Source: Auanema rhodensis (taxonomy: Eukaryota > Nematoda > Chromadorea > Rhabditida > Rhabditidae). From it: a DNA stretch of 64,000 bases. Shown here piece after piece: positions 50,674 through 63,859 of this stretch. Position 1 is the stretch's first letter; each line of letters starts with the position of its first letter. The stretch spans positions 11,914,131-11,978,130 of the forward strand of contig OZ059894.1 in NCBI GenBank assembly GCA_964057225.1, written 5' to 3'. Below the pieces are notes generated by a model. It did no database searches. It saw only the letters and a list, made by a program, of their open reading frames with translations, and had not been told where the DNA came from. A program made the translations under genes and the position numbers.

Positions 50674-50791
50674 GCTTACGACACCCGGGATTCCCAAGCC
50701 GTCTCCGATCCAAGTACTAACCGGGCCCAACGTTGCTTGACTTGCCAGATCGGACGGGATGGCGTACTTTCAACGTGGTATGGTCGTAAGC
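50674..50791 (-). rRNA. 5S ribosomal RNA, single B/A hybrid
   Basis: Single gene, same exchange class as 12093 (type B T upstream, then type A spacer). The following (TA)n run (50935-50979) has a private change at its start, CCGTATA for CCGTTTATA. Confidence 0.97.
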
Positions 50792-50933
50792 AATGTTATA
50801 TTCTTCATTATCAGTTATATCACTCTAAATCTTGTTGTTAATAGATACGACCACAAAGAAAACAACAGGAACAGTAACAATAACAAAAAAAATTTTTTTT
50901 TCACCTATGTGTCTAAAGGTTAGCCATGTATCC

Positions 50934-50981
<48 letters not shown>

Positions 50982-52145
50982 ACAGTAAAAAGTCCAATCA
51001 AGAGAGAAATTTTTTCAACACATAGTTGTTTTTTTTTAAATATCATTGTTTTTCCTCATAACTCGGTTTAAACTCGTTCTAACCCGTTGAAATACGTCTA
51101 GAAAGTCTTTATAACATGCATATGTATGATAGAACTTCATATTTATTGTAATAGAAAATTTTATTTTCAGACGTCTTGGTTAACAATGATATGTTTTACC
51201 CCCTTATAATTTTTATCATAATGTTCCTTATACGGAACGCTCAATGAAACTTGCTTCCAGAAAAATTTCTTTCTATTTTTTCTTCATATGTACGTAGATA
51301 CTATAGAGAACTATGATAGAAAACTTTAACATTCACGAAATCATCATTTCTCATTACGCTACGGAGGTTTAAAAAGCTGTGTTTTACCTTATAATAGACC
51401 GGAAAACCCTTGTTAAAACTGGACCGTTTTTACACATATAAAAATGTCCCGTATTCGGGACCCTAATGTAACTTTTGATTCCCTATATTTTTTTTCATGA
51501 AATTTACAATCTACTGTAGAAAGAAGAATTATTTTTATAAAAACTGTAAATTTTTGAAAAATGAAAACAAAACGAAAACAAAAACAACTTTTTTTTGAAC
51601 ATTTTCTCACACAAGGGTCCCCCCTTACCTACTTTTTTTCTCATTACTCGTTTCAACCTCATCCGATCACTCTGCAAACATGTTTAATCGTTCTAACTTG
51701 TTGAAATACGTCTTAAAAGTCTAAACAACATGCATATGCATAATAGAAACCACCCGAATAGGCCCCCACGCACTAAACGAGATATATACATTACCAGTAT
51801 AGTAATAGAACACATATTGAAGATTAATTCGATAAGAACAATTTATTGACGTAGAGAATGTTTGTTCCGAAAAACTACAATATTAAACTATAAAAGTAAC
51901 AAAAGCGTAGAGGCAGCAAAGACATGAATAAACATAAATGTAAATACAGAATTACCAGGTAGTACATAAGTATGACAAAAAATTATAAGAAAGCCATGAA
52001 AATAGAAGGTTTGTGAACAAATGAGAGGTACATCTTTGATCGTATAGTCATTTCTAAACCGTTCGTATGCTGCAGCATCGTCATAAGCGTCACTCAAGTT
52101 GAATTTCCATGTGTACTACACGATTTTCATTCTTATTGTTACATT

Positions 52146-53173
52146 CTTTCCCTGAGGGAATGGGCCGTTCCCGCCAGCAGTGCAAGAGCGGGTCGACCCG
52201 TGAGGTGGAGCTAGCAAGCCAGCATCTACCTCAAGTCTCAAAAATCGGTTAACCTTATTGTGAACCAATGGAACACATATCGAAGGTTAATTCGATAAGA
52301 ACGATTTATTGAAGTAGATAATGTTTGTCCCGGAGGACTACAATATTAAAATAATTACTGAAGCCCGAAGGCAGCGAGAAATAGTAAGGATACTACCTGC
52401 ACTGAGTGCGTCGTATCATAAAAAAAGAGATAGCTAATGGGCAAGTTGAAGAGCTTGAAATTAACAATGACGTCACTAGAAGTAAAGTTTTCTATCTGCA
52501 GCTGCGGGTAAAGAGGGTCAGCGTAAGCAGAATTCAATTCTACCAACAATTAGTGGGAACATTGAGAGAACAGATGAAGGAGGAAATTGTAACTTCAAGT
52601 AAAATAGATTATATCTTCAGCTGCGGGTAAAGAGAGTCAGCTTTGTACAGATTACTAGTTTACATAAGAAGTGGTAACATTTCAAAAAAGGAGCACAACA
52701 TAAAAAACGAGACTACGGACTATGAGGTAAATGTTATCATTGTCTGGATCGATGATTCGGCATTTGATTGCAGCTGCGGATTGAGTGGATCAGCTTGCAT
52801 GGCGTCCGCATTCGACATCAGGGAAAATGATGAGTTTCTTGAGGTCCGGCTCGGCGGGCTGTTATGTCCTATTCCCTGTTGATGGTGTTGTTGTCCTTGA
52901 GCTTGTTCTTCTTCCCAGAAAAAAAAAAACTGTGAAGCTGAAGAGTCCTATTAAACGTCTTTAAACGCAAGATTAATAAGAAGCTACTACAGCTAACACA
53001 GGACCGCCTCAAGGCCTGGTAGATCAACCAGTGTTGCTTCAATCACCAAGTATTGCGGCCTGGGCCCTTGGATCAATTCACAACACCAGTATAGCAATGG
53101 AACACATATCGAAGGTTAATTCGATAAGAACGATTACTACACTTTGATCTTAGCCAAAAGGCCGAGAAGCGAT
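52146..53173 (-). pseudogene. U2 snRNA split by insertion (unit 18)
   Basis: 3' body 52146-52306, 5' part 53095-53173. In this unit's spacer hairpin module B has a private 2-nt deletion (CTTGTTAAAAC near 51411). Confidence 0.92.
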
Positions 53174-53616
53174 ACAGCATAGCCATGAGTATCAAAGACA
53201 TCAAGCAAATGTATCGTACTTGTTACGAGTGCACTCTCTCATTTGAATATAAAAGTGTGGTTTGACAATCTTGACTGTACAGGTCATAAATGGCTCATAT
53301 AAACTGTGGATTTACTCAACTTTTGGACTTATTTTTTTCTTATTCGAAGCGCTGCACTTTTTTCTATTCTTTTTATTCAAATACTTGTATATAGTTTTAT
53401 ATGTACGGTTGCAAAGTTTCCGAATATTTTATATATTTTTATACAATAATTAGGAGAAGGTTAATACAATGAAATCTCCCAACTTTACAGTGTTTGTATT
53501 GCTTACAGTATCTAGAACAACCACTCTTGTAATATTAGAGCACATATCAATCAACAACTTTTTCTAGTTATCAAAGCTTTTTTATTTCTTCAAGATATTT
53601 CAAATAAAATATAAAA

Positions 53617-53734
53617 GCTTACGACACCCGGGATTCCCAAGCCGTCTCCGATCCAAGTACTAACCGGGCCCAACGTTGCTTGACTTGCCAGATCGGACGG
53701 GATGGCGTACTTTCAACGTGGTATGGTCGTAAGC
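53617..53734 (-). rRNA. 5S ribosomal RNA, type B
   Basis: 118 nt, intact. Confidence 0.97.
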
Positions 53735-53976
53735 AATGTTATATTCTTCATTATCAGTTATATCACTCTAAATCTTGTTGTTAATAGTTAGGACCACAAA
53801 GAAAACAACAGGAACAGTAACAAATGAAATGCCCAAACTTTACAGTGTTCGAGTTATTTACAGTATCTAAGACTACCTCTGTCGTGTTATTAGAGCAAAC
53901 ATTCGATTAACAACAACTTTTTTTTAGTTATCAAAGCTTTTTTATTTCTTCAAAAAATTTCAAATAAAATATAAAA

Positions 53977-54094
53977 GCTTACGACACCCGGGATTCCCAA
54001 GCCGTCTCCGATCCAAGTACTAACCGGGCCCAACGTTGCTTGACTTGCCAGATCGGACGGGATGGCGTACTTTCAACGTGGTATGGTCGTAAGC
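53977..54094 (-). rRNA. 5S ribosomal RNA, type A
   Basis: 118 nt, intact, followed by the spacer of unit 19. Confidence 0.97.
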
Positions 54095-54236
54095 AATGTC
54101 ATATTCTTCATTATCAGTTATATCACTCTAAATCTTGTTGTTAATAGATACGACCACAAAGAAAACAACAGGAACAGTAACAATAACAAAAAAAATTTTT
54201 TTTTCACCTATGTGTCTAAAGGTTAGCCATGTATCC

Positions 54237-54292
<56 letters not shown>

Positions 54293-55458
54293 ACAGTAAA
54301 AAGTCCAATCAAGAGAGAAATTTTTTCAACACATAGTTGTTTTTTTTTAAATATCATTGTTTTTCCTCATAACTCGGTTTAAACTCGTTCTAACCCGTTG
54401 AAATACGTCTAGAAAGTCTTTATAACATGCATATGTATGATAGAACTTCATATTTATTGTAATAGAAAATTTTATTTTCAGACGTCTTGGTTAACAATGA
54501 TATGTTTTACCCCCTTATAATTTTTATCATAATGTTCCTTATACGGAACGCTCAATGAAACTTGCTTCCAGAAAAATTTCTTTCTATTTTTTCTTCATAT
54601 GTACGTAGATACTATAGAGAACTATGATAGAAAACTTTAACATTCACGAAATCATCATTTCTCATTACGCTACGGAGGTTTAAAAAGCTGTGTTTTACCT
54701 TATAATAGACCGGAAAACCCTTGTGTTAAAACTGGACCGTTTTTACACATATAAAAATGTCCCGTATTCGGGACCCTAATGTAACTTTTGATTCCCTATA
54801 TTTTTTTTCATGAAATTTACAATCTACTGTAGAAAGAAGAATTATTTTTATAAAAACTGTAAATTTTTGAAAAATGAAAACAAAACGAAAACAAAAACAA
54901 CTTTTTTTTGAACATTTTCTCACACAAGGGTCCCCCCTTACCTACTTTTTTTCTCATTACTCGTTTCAACCTCATCCGATCACTCTGCAAACATGTTTAA
55001 TCGTTCTAACTTGTTGAAATACGTCTTAAAAGTCTAAACAACATGCATATGCATAATAGAAACCACCCGAATAGGCCCCCACGCACTAAACGAGATATAT
55101 ACATTACCAGTATAGTAATAGAACACATATTGAAGATTAATTCGATAAGAACAATTTATTGACGTAGAGAATGTTTGTTCCGAAAAACTACAATATTAAA
55201 CTATAAAAGTAACAAAAGCGTAGAGGCAGCAAAGACATGAATAAACATAAATGTAAATACAGAATTACCAGGTAGTACATAAGTATGACAAAAAATTATA
55301 AGAAAGCCATGAAAATAGAAGGTTTGTGAACAAATGAGAGGTACATCTTTGATCGTATAGTCATTTCTAAACCGTTCGTATGCTGCAGCATCGTCATAAG
55401 CGTCACTCAAGTTGAATTTCCATGTGTACTACACGATTTTCATTCTTATTGTTACATT

Positions 55459-56486
55459 CTTTCCCTGAGGGAATGGGCCGTTCCCGCCAGCAGTGCAAGA
55501 GCGGGTCGACCCGTGAGGTGGAGCTAGCAAGCCAGCATCTACCTCAAGTCTCAAAAATCGGTTAACCTTATTGTGAACCAATGGAACACATATCGAAGGT
55601 TAATTCGATAAGAACGATTTATTGAAGTAGATAATGTTTGTCCCGGAGGACTACAATATTAAAATAATTACTGAAGCCCGAAGGCAGCGAGAAATAGTAA
55701 GGATACTACCTGCACTGAGTGCGTCGTATCATAAAAAAAGAGATAGCTAATGGGCAAGTTGAAGAGCTTGAAATTAACAATGACGTCACTAGAAGTAAAG
55801 TTTTCTATCTGCAGCTGCGGGTAAAGAGGGTCAGCGTAAGCAGAATTCAATTCTACCAACAATTAGTGGGAACATTGAGAGAACAGATGAAGGAGGAAAT
55901 TGTAACTTCAAGTAAAATAGATTATATCTTCAGCTGCGGGTAAAGAGAGTCAGCTTTGTACAGATTACTAGTTTACATAAGAAGTGGTAACATTTCAAAA
56001 AAGGAGCACAACATAAAAAACGAGACTACGGACTATGAGGTAAATGTTATCATTGTCTGGATCGATGATTCGGCATTTGATTGCAGCTGCGGATTGAGTG
56101 GATCAGCTTGCATGGCGTCCGCATTCGACATCAGGGAAAATGATGAGTTTCTTGAGGTCCGGCTCGGCGGGCTGTTATGTCCTATTCCCTGTTGATGGTG
56201 TTGTTGTCCTTGAGCTTGTTCTTCTTCCCAGAAAAAAAAAAACTGTGAAGCTGAAGAGTCCTATTAAACGTCTTTAAACGCAAGATTAATAAGAAGCTAC
56301 TACAGCTAACACAGGACCGCCTCAAGGCCTGGTAGATCAACCAGTGTTGCTTCAATCACCAAGTATTGCGGCCTGGGCCCTTGGATCAATTCACAACACC
56401 AGTATAGCAATGGAACACATATCGAAGGTTAATTCGATAAGAACGATTACTACACTTTGATCTTAGCCAAAAGGCCGAGAAGCGAT
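55459..56486 (-). pseudogene. U2 snRNA split by insertion (unit 19)
   Basis: 3' body 55459-55619, 5' part 56408-56486. Confidence 0.92.
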
Positions 56487-56929
56487 ACAGCATAGCCATG
56501 AGTATCAAAGACATCAAGCAAATGTATCGTACTTGTTACGAGTGCACTCTCTCATTTGAATATAAAAGTGTGGTTTGACAATCTTGACTGTACAGGTCAT
56601 AAATGGCTCATATAAACTGTGGATTTACTCAACTTTTGGACTTATTTTTTTCTTATTCGAAGCGCTGCACTTTTTTCTATTCTTTTTATTCAAATACTTG
56701 TATATAGTTTTATATGTACGGTTGCAAAGTTTCCGAATATTTTATATATTTTTATACAATAATTAGGAGAAGGTTAATACAATGAAATCTCCCAACTTTA
56801 CAGTGTTTGTATTGCTTACAGTATCTAGAACAACCACTCTTGTAATATTAGAGCACATATCAATCAACAACTTTTTCTAGTTATCAAAGCTTTTTTATTT
56901 CTTCAAGATATTTCAAATAAAATATAAAA

Positions 56930-57047
56930 GCTTACGACACCCGGGATTCCCAAGCCGTCTCCGATCCAAGTACTAACCGGGCCCAACGTTGCTTGACTTG
57001 CCAGATCGGACGGGATGGCGTACTTTCAACGTGGTATGGTCGTAAGC
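56930..57047 (-). rRNA. 5S ribosomal RNA, type B
   Basis: 118 nt, intact. Confidence 0.97.
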
Positions 57048-57289
57048 AATGTTATATTCTTCATTATCAGTTATATCACTCTAAATCTTGTTGTTAATAG
57101 TTAGGACCACAAAGAAAACAACAGGAACAGTAACAAATGAAATGCCCAAACTTTACAGTGTTCGAGTTATTTACAGTATCTAAGACTACCTCTGTCGTGT
57201 TATTAGAGCAAACATTCGATTAACAACAACTTTTTTTTAGTTATCAAAGCTTTTTTATTTCTTCAAAAAATTTCAAATAAAATATAAAA

Positions 57290-57407
57290 GCTTACGACAC
57301 CCGGGATTCCCAAGCCGTCTCCGATCCAAGTACTAACCGGGCCCAACGTTGCTTGACTTGCCAGATCGGACGGGATGGCGTACTTTCAACGTGGTATGGT
57401 CGTAAGC
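57290..57407 (-). rRNA. 5S ribosomal RNA, type A
   Basis: 118 nt, intact, followed by the spacer of unit 20. Confidence 0.97.
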
Positions 57408-57549
57408 AATGTCATATTCTTCATTATCAGTTATATCACTCTAAATCTTGTTGTTAATAGATACGACCACAAAGAAAACAACAGGAACAGTAACAATAAC
57501 AAAAAAAATTTTTTTTTCACCTATGTGTCTAAAGGTTAGCCATGTATCC

Positions 57550-57605
<56 letters not shown>

Positions 57606-58771
57606 ACAGTAAAAAGTCCAATCAAGAGAGAAATTTTTTCAACACATAGTTGTTTTTTTTTAAATATCATTGTTTTTCCTCATAACTCGGTTTAAACTCG
57701 TTCTAACCCGTTGAAATACGTCTAGAAAGTCTTTATAACATGCATATGTATGATAGAACTTCATATTTATTGTAATAGAAAATTTTATTTTCAGACGTCT
57801 TGGTTAACAATGATATGTTTTACCCCCTTATAATTTTTATCATAATGTTCCTTATACGGAACGCTCAATGAAACTTGCTTCCAGAAAAATTTCTTTCTAT
57901 TTTTTCTTCATATGTACGTAGATACTATAGAGAACTATGATAGAAAACTTTAACATTCACGAAATCATCATTTCTCATTACGCTACGGAGGTTTAAAAAG
58001 CTGTGTTTTACCTTATAATAGACCGGAAAACCCTTGTGTTAAAACTGGACCGTTTTTACACATATAAAAATGTCCCGTATTCGGGACCCTAATGTAACTT
58101 TTGATTCCCTATATTTTTTTTCATGAAATTTACAATCTACTGTAGAAAGAAGAATTATTTTTATAAAAACTGTAAATTTTTGAAAAATGAAAACAAAACG
58201 AAAACAAAAACAACTTTTTTTTGAACATTTTCTCACACAAGGGTCCCCCCTTACCTACTTTTTTTCTCATTACTCGTTTCAACCTCATCCGATCACTCTG
58301 CAAACATGTTTAATCGTTCTAACTTGTTGAAATACGTCTTAAAAGTCTAAACAACATGCATATGCATAATAGAAACCACCCGAATAGGCCCCCACGCACT
58401 AAACGAGATATATACATTACCAGTATAGTAATAGAACACATATTGAAGATTAATTCGATAAGAACAATTTATTGACGTAGAGAATGTTTGTTCCGAAAAA
58501 CTACAATATTAAACTATAAAAGTAACAAAAGCGTAGAGGCAGCAAAGACATGAATAAACATAAATGTAAATACAGAATTACCAGGTAGTACATAAGTATG
58601 ACAAAAAATTATAAGAAAGCCATGAAAATAGAAGGTTTGTGAACAAATGAGAGGTACATCTTTGATCGTATAGTCATTTCTAAACCGTTCGTATGCTGCA
58701 GCATCGTCATAAGCGTCACTCAAGTTGAATTTCCATGTGTACTACACGATTTTCATTCTTATTGTTACATT

Positions 58772-59799
58772 CTTTCCCTGAGGGAATGGGCCGTTCCCGC
58801 CAGCAGTGCAAGAGCGGGTCGACCCGTGAGGTGGAGCTAGCAAGCCAGCATCTACCTCAAGTCTCAAAAATCGGTTAACCTTATTGTGAACCAATGGAAC
58901 ACATATCGAAGGTTAATTCGATAAGAACGATTTATTGAAGTAGATAATGTTTGTCCCGGAGGACTACAATATTAAAATAATTACTGAAGCCCGAAGGCAG
59001 CGAGAAATAGTAAGGATACTACCTGCACTGAGTGCGTCGTATCATAAAAAAAGAGATAGCTAATGGGCAAGTTGAAGAGCTTGAAATTAACAATGACGTC
59101 ACTAGAAGTAAAGTTTTCTATCTGCAGCTGCGGGTAAAGAGGGTCAGCGTAAGCAGAATTCAATTCTACCAACAATTAGTGGGAACATTGAGAGAACAGA
59201 TGAAGGAGGAAATTGTAACTTCAAGTAAAATAGATTATATCTTCAGCTGCGGGTAAAGAGAGTCAGCTTTGTACAGATTACTAGTTTACATAAGAAGTGG
59301 TAACATTTCAAAAAAGGAGCACAACATAAAAAACGAGACTACGGACTATGAGGTAAATGTTATCATTGTCTGGATCGATGATTCGGCATTTGATTGCAGC
59401 TGCGGATTGAGTGGATCAGCTTGCATGGCGTCCGCATTCGACATCAGGGAAAATGATGAGTTTCTTGAGGTCCGGCTCGGCGGGCTGTTATGTCCTATTC
59501 CCTGTTGATGGTGTTGTTGTCCTTGAGCTTGTTCTTCTTCCCAGAAAAAAAAAAACTGTGAAGCTGAAGAGTCCTATTAAACGTCTTTAAACGCAAGATT
59601 AATAAGAAGCTACTACAGCTAACACAGGACCGCCTCAAGGCCTGGTAGATCAACCAGTGTTGCTTCAATCACCAAGTATTGCGGCCTGGGCCCTTGGATC
59701 AATTCACAACACCAGTATAGCAATGGAACACATATCGAAGGTTAATTCGATAAGAACGATTACTACACTTTGATCTTAGCCAAAAGGCCGAGAAGCGAT
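58772..59799 (-). pseudogene. U2 snRNA split by insertion (unit 20)
   Basis: 3' body 58772-58932, 5' part 59721-59799. Confidence 0.92.
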
Positions 59800-60242
59800 A
59801 CAGCATAGCCATGAGTATCAAAGACATCAAGCAAATGTATCGTACTTGTTACGAGTGCACTCTCTCATTTGAATATAAAAGTGTGGTTTGACAATCTTGA
59901 CTGTACAGGTCATAAATGGCTCATATAAACTGTGGATTTACTCAACTTTTGGACTTATTTTTTTCTTATTCGAAGCGCTGCACTTTTTTCTATTCTTTTT
60001 ATTCAAATACTTGTATATAGTTTTATATGTACGGTTGCAAAGTTTCCGAATATTTTATATATTTTTATACAATAATTAGGAGAAGGTTAATACAATGAAA
60101 TCTCCCAACTTTACAGTGTTTGTATTGCTTACAGTATCTAGAACAACCACTCTTGTAATATTAGAGCACATATCAATCAACAACTTTTTCTAGTTATCAA
60201 AGCTTTTTTATTTCTTCAAGATATTTCAAATAAAATATAAAA

Positions 60243-60360
60243 GCTTACGACACCCGGGATTCCCAAGCCGTCTCCGATCCAAGTACTAACCGGGCCCAAC
60301 GTTGCTTGACTTGCCAGATCGGACGGGATGGCGTACTTTCAACGTGGTATGGTCGTAAGC
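60243..60360 (-). rRNA. 5S ribosomal RNA, single B/A hybrid
   Basis: Single gene, same exchange class as 12093 and 50674. Confidence 0.97.
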
Positions 60361-60502
60361 AATGTTATATTCTTCATTATCAGTTATATCACTCTAAATC
60401 TTGTTGTTAATAGATACGACCACAAAGAAAACAACAGGAACAGTAACAATAACAAAAAAAATTTTTTTTTCACCTATGTGTCTAAAGGTTAGCCATGTAT
60501 CC

Positions 60503-60552
<50 letters not shown>

Positions 60553-61718
60553 ACAGTAAAAAGTCCAATCAAGAGAGAAATTTTTTCAACACATAGTTGT
60601 TTTTTTTTAAATATCATTGTTTTTCCTCATAACTCGGTTTAAACTCGTTCTAACCCGTTGAAATACGTCTAGAAAGTCTTTATAACATGCATATGTATGA
60701 TAGAACTTCATATTTATTGTAATAGAAAATTTTATTTTCAGACGTCTTGGTTAACAATGATATGTTTTACCCCCTTATAATTTTTATCATAATGTTCCTT
60801 ATACGGAACGCTCAATGAAACTTGCTTCCAGAAAAATTTCTTTCTATTTTTTCTTCATATGTACGTAGATACTATAGAGAACTATGATAGAAAACTTTAA
60901 CATTCACGAAATCATCATTTCTCATTACGCTACGGAGGTTTAAAAAGCTGTGTTTTACCTTATAATAGACCGGAAAACCCTTGTGTTAAAACTGGACCGT
61001 TTTTACACATATAAAAATGTCCCGTATTCGGGACCCTAATGTAACTTTTGATTCCCTATATTTTTTTTCATGAAATTTACAATCTACTGTAGAAAGAAGA
61101 ATTATTTTTATAAAAACTGTAAATTTTTGAAAAATGAAAACAAAACGAAAACAAAAACAACTTTTTTTTGAACATTTTCTCACACAAGGGTCCCCCCTTA
61201 CCTACTTTTTTTCTCATTACTCGTTTCAACCTCATCCGATCACTCTGCAAACATGTTTAATCGTTCTAACTTGTTGAAATACGTCTTAAAAGTCTAAACA
61301 ACATGCATATGCATAATAGAAACCACCCGAATAGGCCCCCACGCACTAAACGAGATATATACATTACCAGTATAGTAATAGAACACATATTGAAGATTAA
61401 TTCGATAAGAACAATTTATTGACGTAGAGAATGTTTGTTCCGAAAAACTACAATATTAAACTATAAAAGTAACAAAAGCGTAGAGGCAGCAAAGACATGA
61501 ATAAACATAAATGTAAATACAGAATTACCAGGTAGTACATAAGTATGACAAAAAATTATAAGAAAGCCATGAAAATAGAAGGTTTGTGAACAAATGAGAG
61601 GTACATCTTTGATCGTATAGTCATTTCTAAACCGTTCGTATGCTGCAGCATCGTCATAAGCGTCACTCAAGTTGAATTTCCATGTGTACTACACGATTTT
61701 CATTCTTATTGTTACATT

Positions 61719-62746
61719 CTTTCCCTGAGGGAATGGGCCGTTCCCGCCAGCAGTGCAAGAGCGGGTCGACCCGTGAGGTGGAGCTAGCAAGCCAGCATCT
61801 ACCTCAAGTCTCAAAAATCGGTTAACCTTATTGTGAACCAATGGAACACATATCGAAGGTTAATTCGATAAGAACGATTTATTGAAGTAGATAATGTTTG
61901 TCCCGGAGGACTACAATATTAAAATAATTACTGAAGCCCGAAGGCAGCGAGAAATAGTAAGGATACTACCTGCACTGAGTGCGTCGTATCATAAAAAAAG
62001 AGATAGCTAATGGGCAAGTTGAAGAGCTTGAAATTAACAATGACGTCACTAGAAGTAAAGTTTTCTATCTGCAGCTGCGGGTAAAGAGGGTCAGCGTAAG
62101 CAGAATTCAATTCTACCAACAATTAGTGGGAACATTGAGAGAACAGATGAAGGAGGAAATTGTAACTTCAAGTAAAATAGATTATATCTTCAGCTGCGGG
62201 TAAAGAGAGTCAGCTTTGTACAGATTACTAGTTTACATAAGAAGTGGTAACATTTCAAAAAAGGAGCACAACATAAAAAACGAGACTACGGACTATGAGG
62301 TAAATGTTATCATTGTCTGGATCGATGATTCGGCATTTGATTGCAGCTGCGGATTGAGTGGATCAGCTTGCATGGCGTCCGCATTCGACATCAGGGAAAA
62401 TGATGAGTTTCTTGAGGTCCGGCTCGGCGGGCTGTTATGTCCTATTCCCTGTTGATGGTGTTGTTGTCCTTGAGCTTGTTCTTCTTCCCAGAAAAAAAAA
62501 AACTGTGAAGCTGAAGAGTCCTATTAAACGTCTTTAAACGCAAGATTAATAAGAAGCTACTACAGCTAACACAGGACCGCCTCAAGGCCTGGTAGATCAA
62601 CCAGTGTTGCTTCAATCACCAAGTATTGCGGCCTGGGCCCTTGGATCAATTCACAACACCAGTATAGCAATGGAACACATATCGAAGGTTAATTCGATAA
62701 GAACGATTACTACACTTTGATCTTAGCCAAAAGGCCGAGAAGCGAT
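61719..62746 (-). pseudogene. U2 snRNA split by insertion (unit 21)
   Basis: 3' body 61719-61879, 5' part 62668-62746. Confidence 0.92.
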
Positions 62747-63189
62747 ACAGCATAGCCATGAGTATCAAAGACATCAAGCAAATGTATCGTACTTGTTACG
62801 AGTGCACTCTCTCATTTGAATATAAAAGTGTGGTTTGACAATCTTGACTGTACAGGTCATAAATGGCTCATATAAACTGTGGATTTACTCAACTTTTGGA
62901 CTTATTTTTTTCTTATTCGAAGCGCTGCACTTTTTTCTATTCTTTTTATTCAAATACTTGTATATAGTTTTATATGTACGGTTGCAAAGTTTCCGAATAT
63001 TTTATATATTTTTATACAATAATTAGGAGAAGGTTAATACAATGAAATCTCCCAACTTTACAGTGTTTGTATTGCTTACAGTATCTAGAACAACCACTCT
63101 TGTAATATTAGAGCACATATCAATCAACAACTTTTTCTAGTTATCAAAGCTTTTTTATTTCTTCAAGATATTTCAAATAAAATATAAAA

Positions 63190-63307
63190 GCTTACGACAC
63201 CCGGGATTCCCAAGCCGTCTCCGATCCAAGTACTAACCGGGCCCAACGTTGCTTGACTTGCCAGATCGGACGGGATGGCGTACTTTCAACGTGGTATGGT
63301 CGTAAGC
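63190..63307 (-). rRNA. 5S ribosomal RNA, type B
   Basis: 118 nt, intact. Confidence 0.97.
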
Positions 63308-63549
63308 AATGTTATATTCTTCATTATCAGTTATATCACTCTAAATCTTGTTGTTAATAGTTAGGACCACAAAGAAAACAACAGGAACAGTAACAAATGA
63401 AATGCCCAAACTTTACAGTGTTCGAGTTATTTACAGTATCTAAGACTACCTCTGTCGTGTTATTAGAGCAAACATTCGATTAACAACAACTTTTTTTTAG
63501 TTATCAAAGCTTTTTTATTTCTTCAAAAAATTTCAAATAAAATATAAAA

Positions 63550-63667
63550 GCTTACGACACCCGGGATTCCCAAGCCGTCTCCGATCCAAGTACTAACCGG
63601 GCCCAACGTTGCTTGACTTGCCAGATCGGACGGGATGGCGTACTTTCAACGTGGTATGGTCGTAAGC
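63550..63667 (-). rRNA. 5S ribosomal RNA, type A with type B upstream base
   Basis: 118 nt. It has a type A 3' flank and (TA)n spacer, but the upstream base is T (tgttatatt) as in type B genes. This suggests a short conversion tract. Confidence 0.97.
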
Positions 63668-63809
63668 AATGTTATATTCTTCATTATCAGTTATATCACT
63701 CTAAATCTTGTTGTTAATAGATACGACCACAAAGAAAACAACAGGAACAGTAACAATAACAAAAAAAATTTTTTTTTCACCTATGTGTCTAAAGGTTAGC
63801 CATGTATCC

Positions 63810-63859
<50 letters not shown>

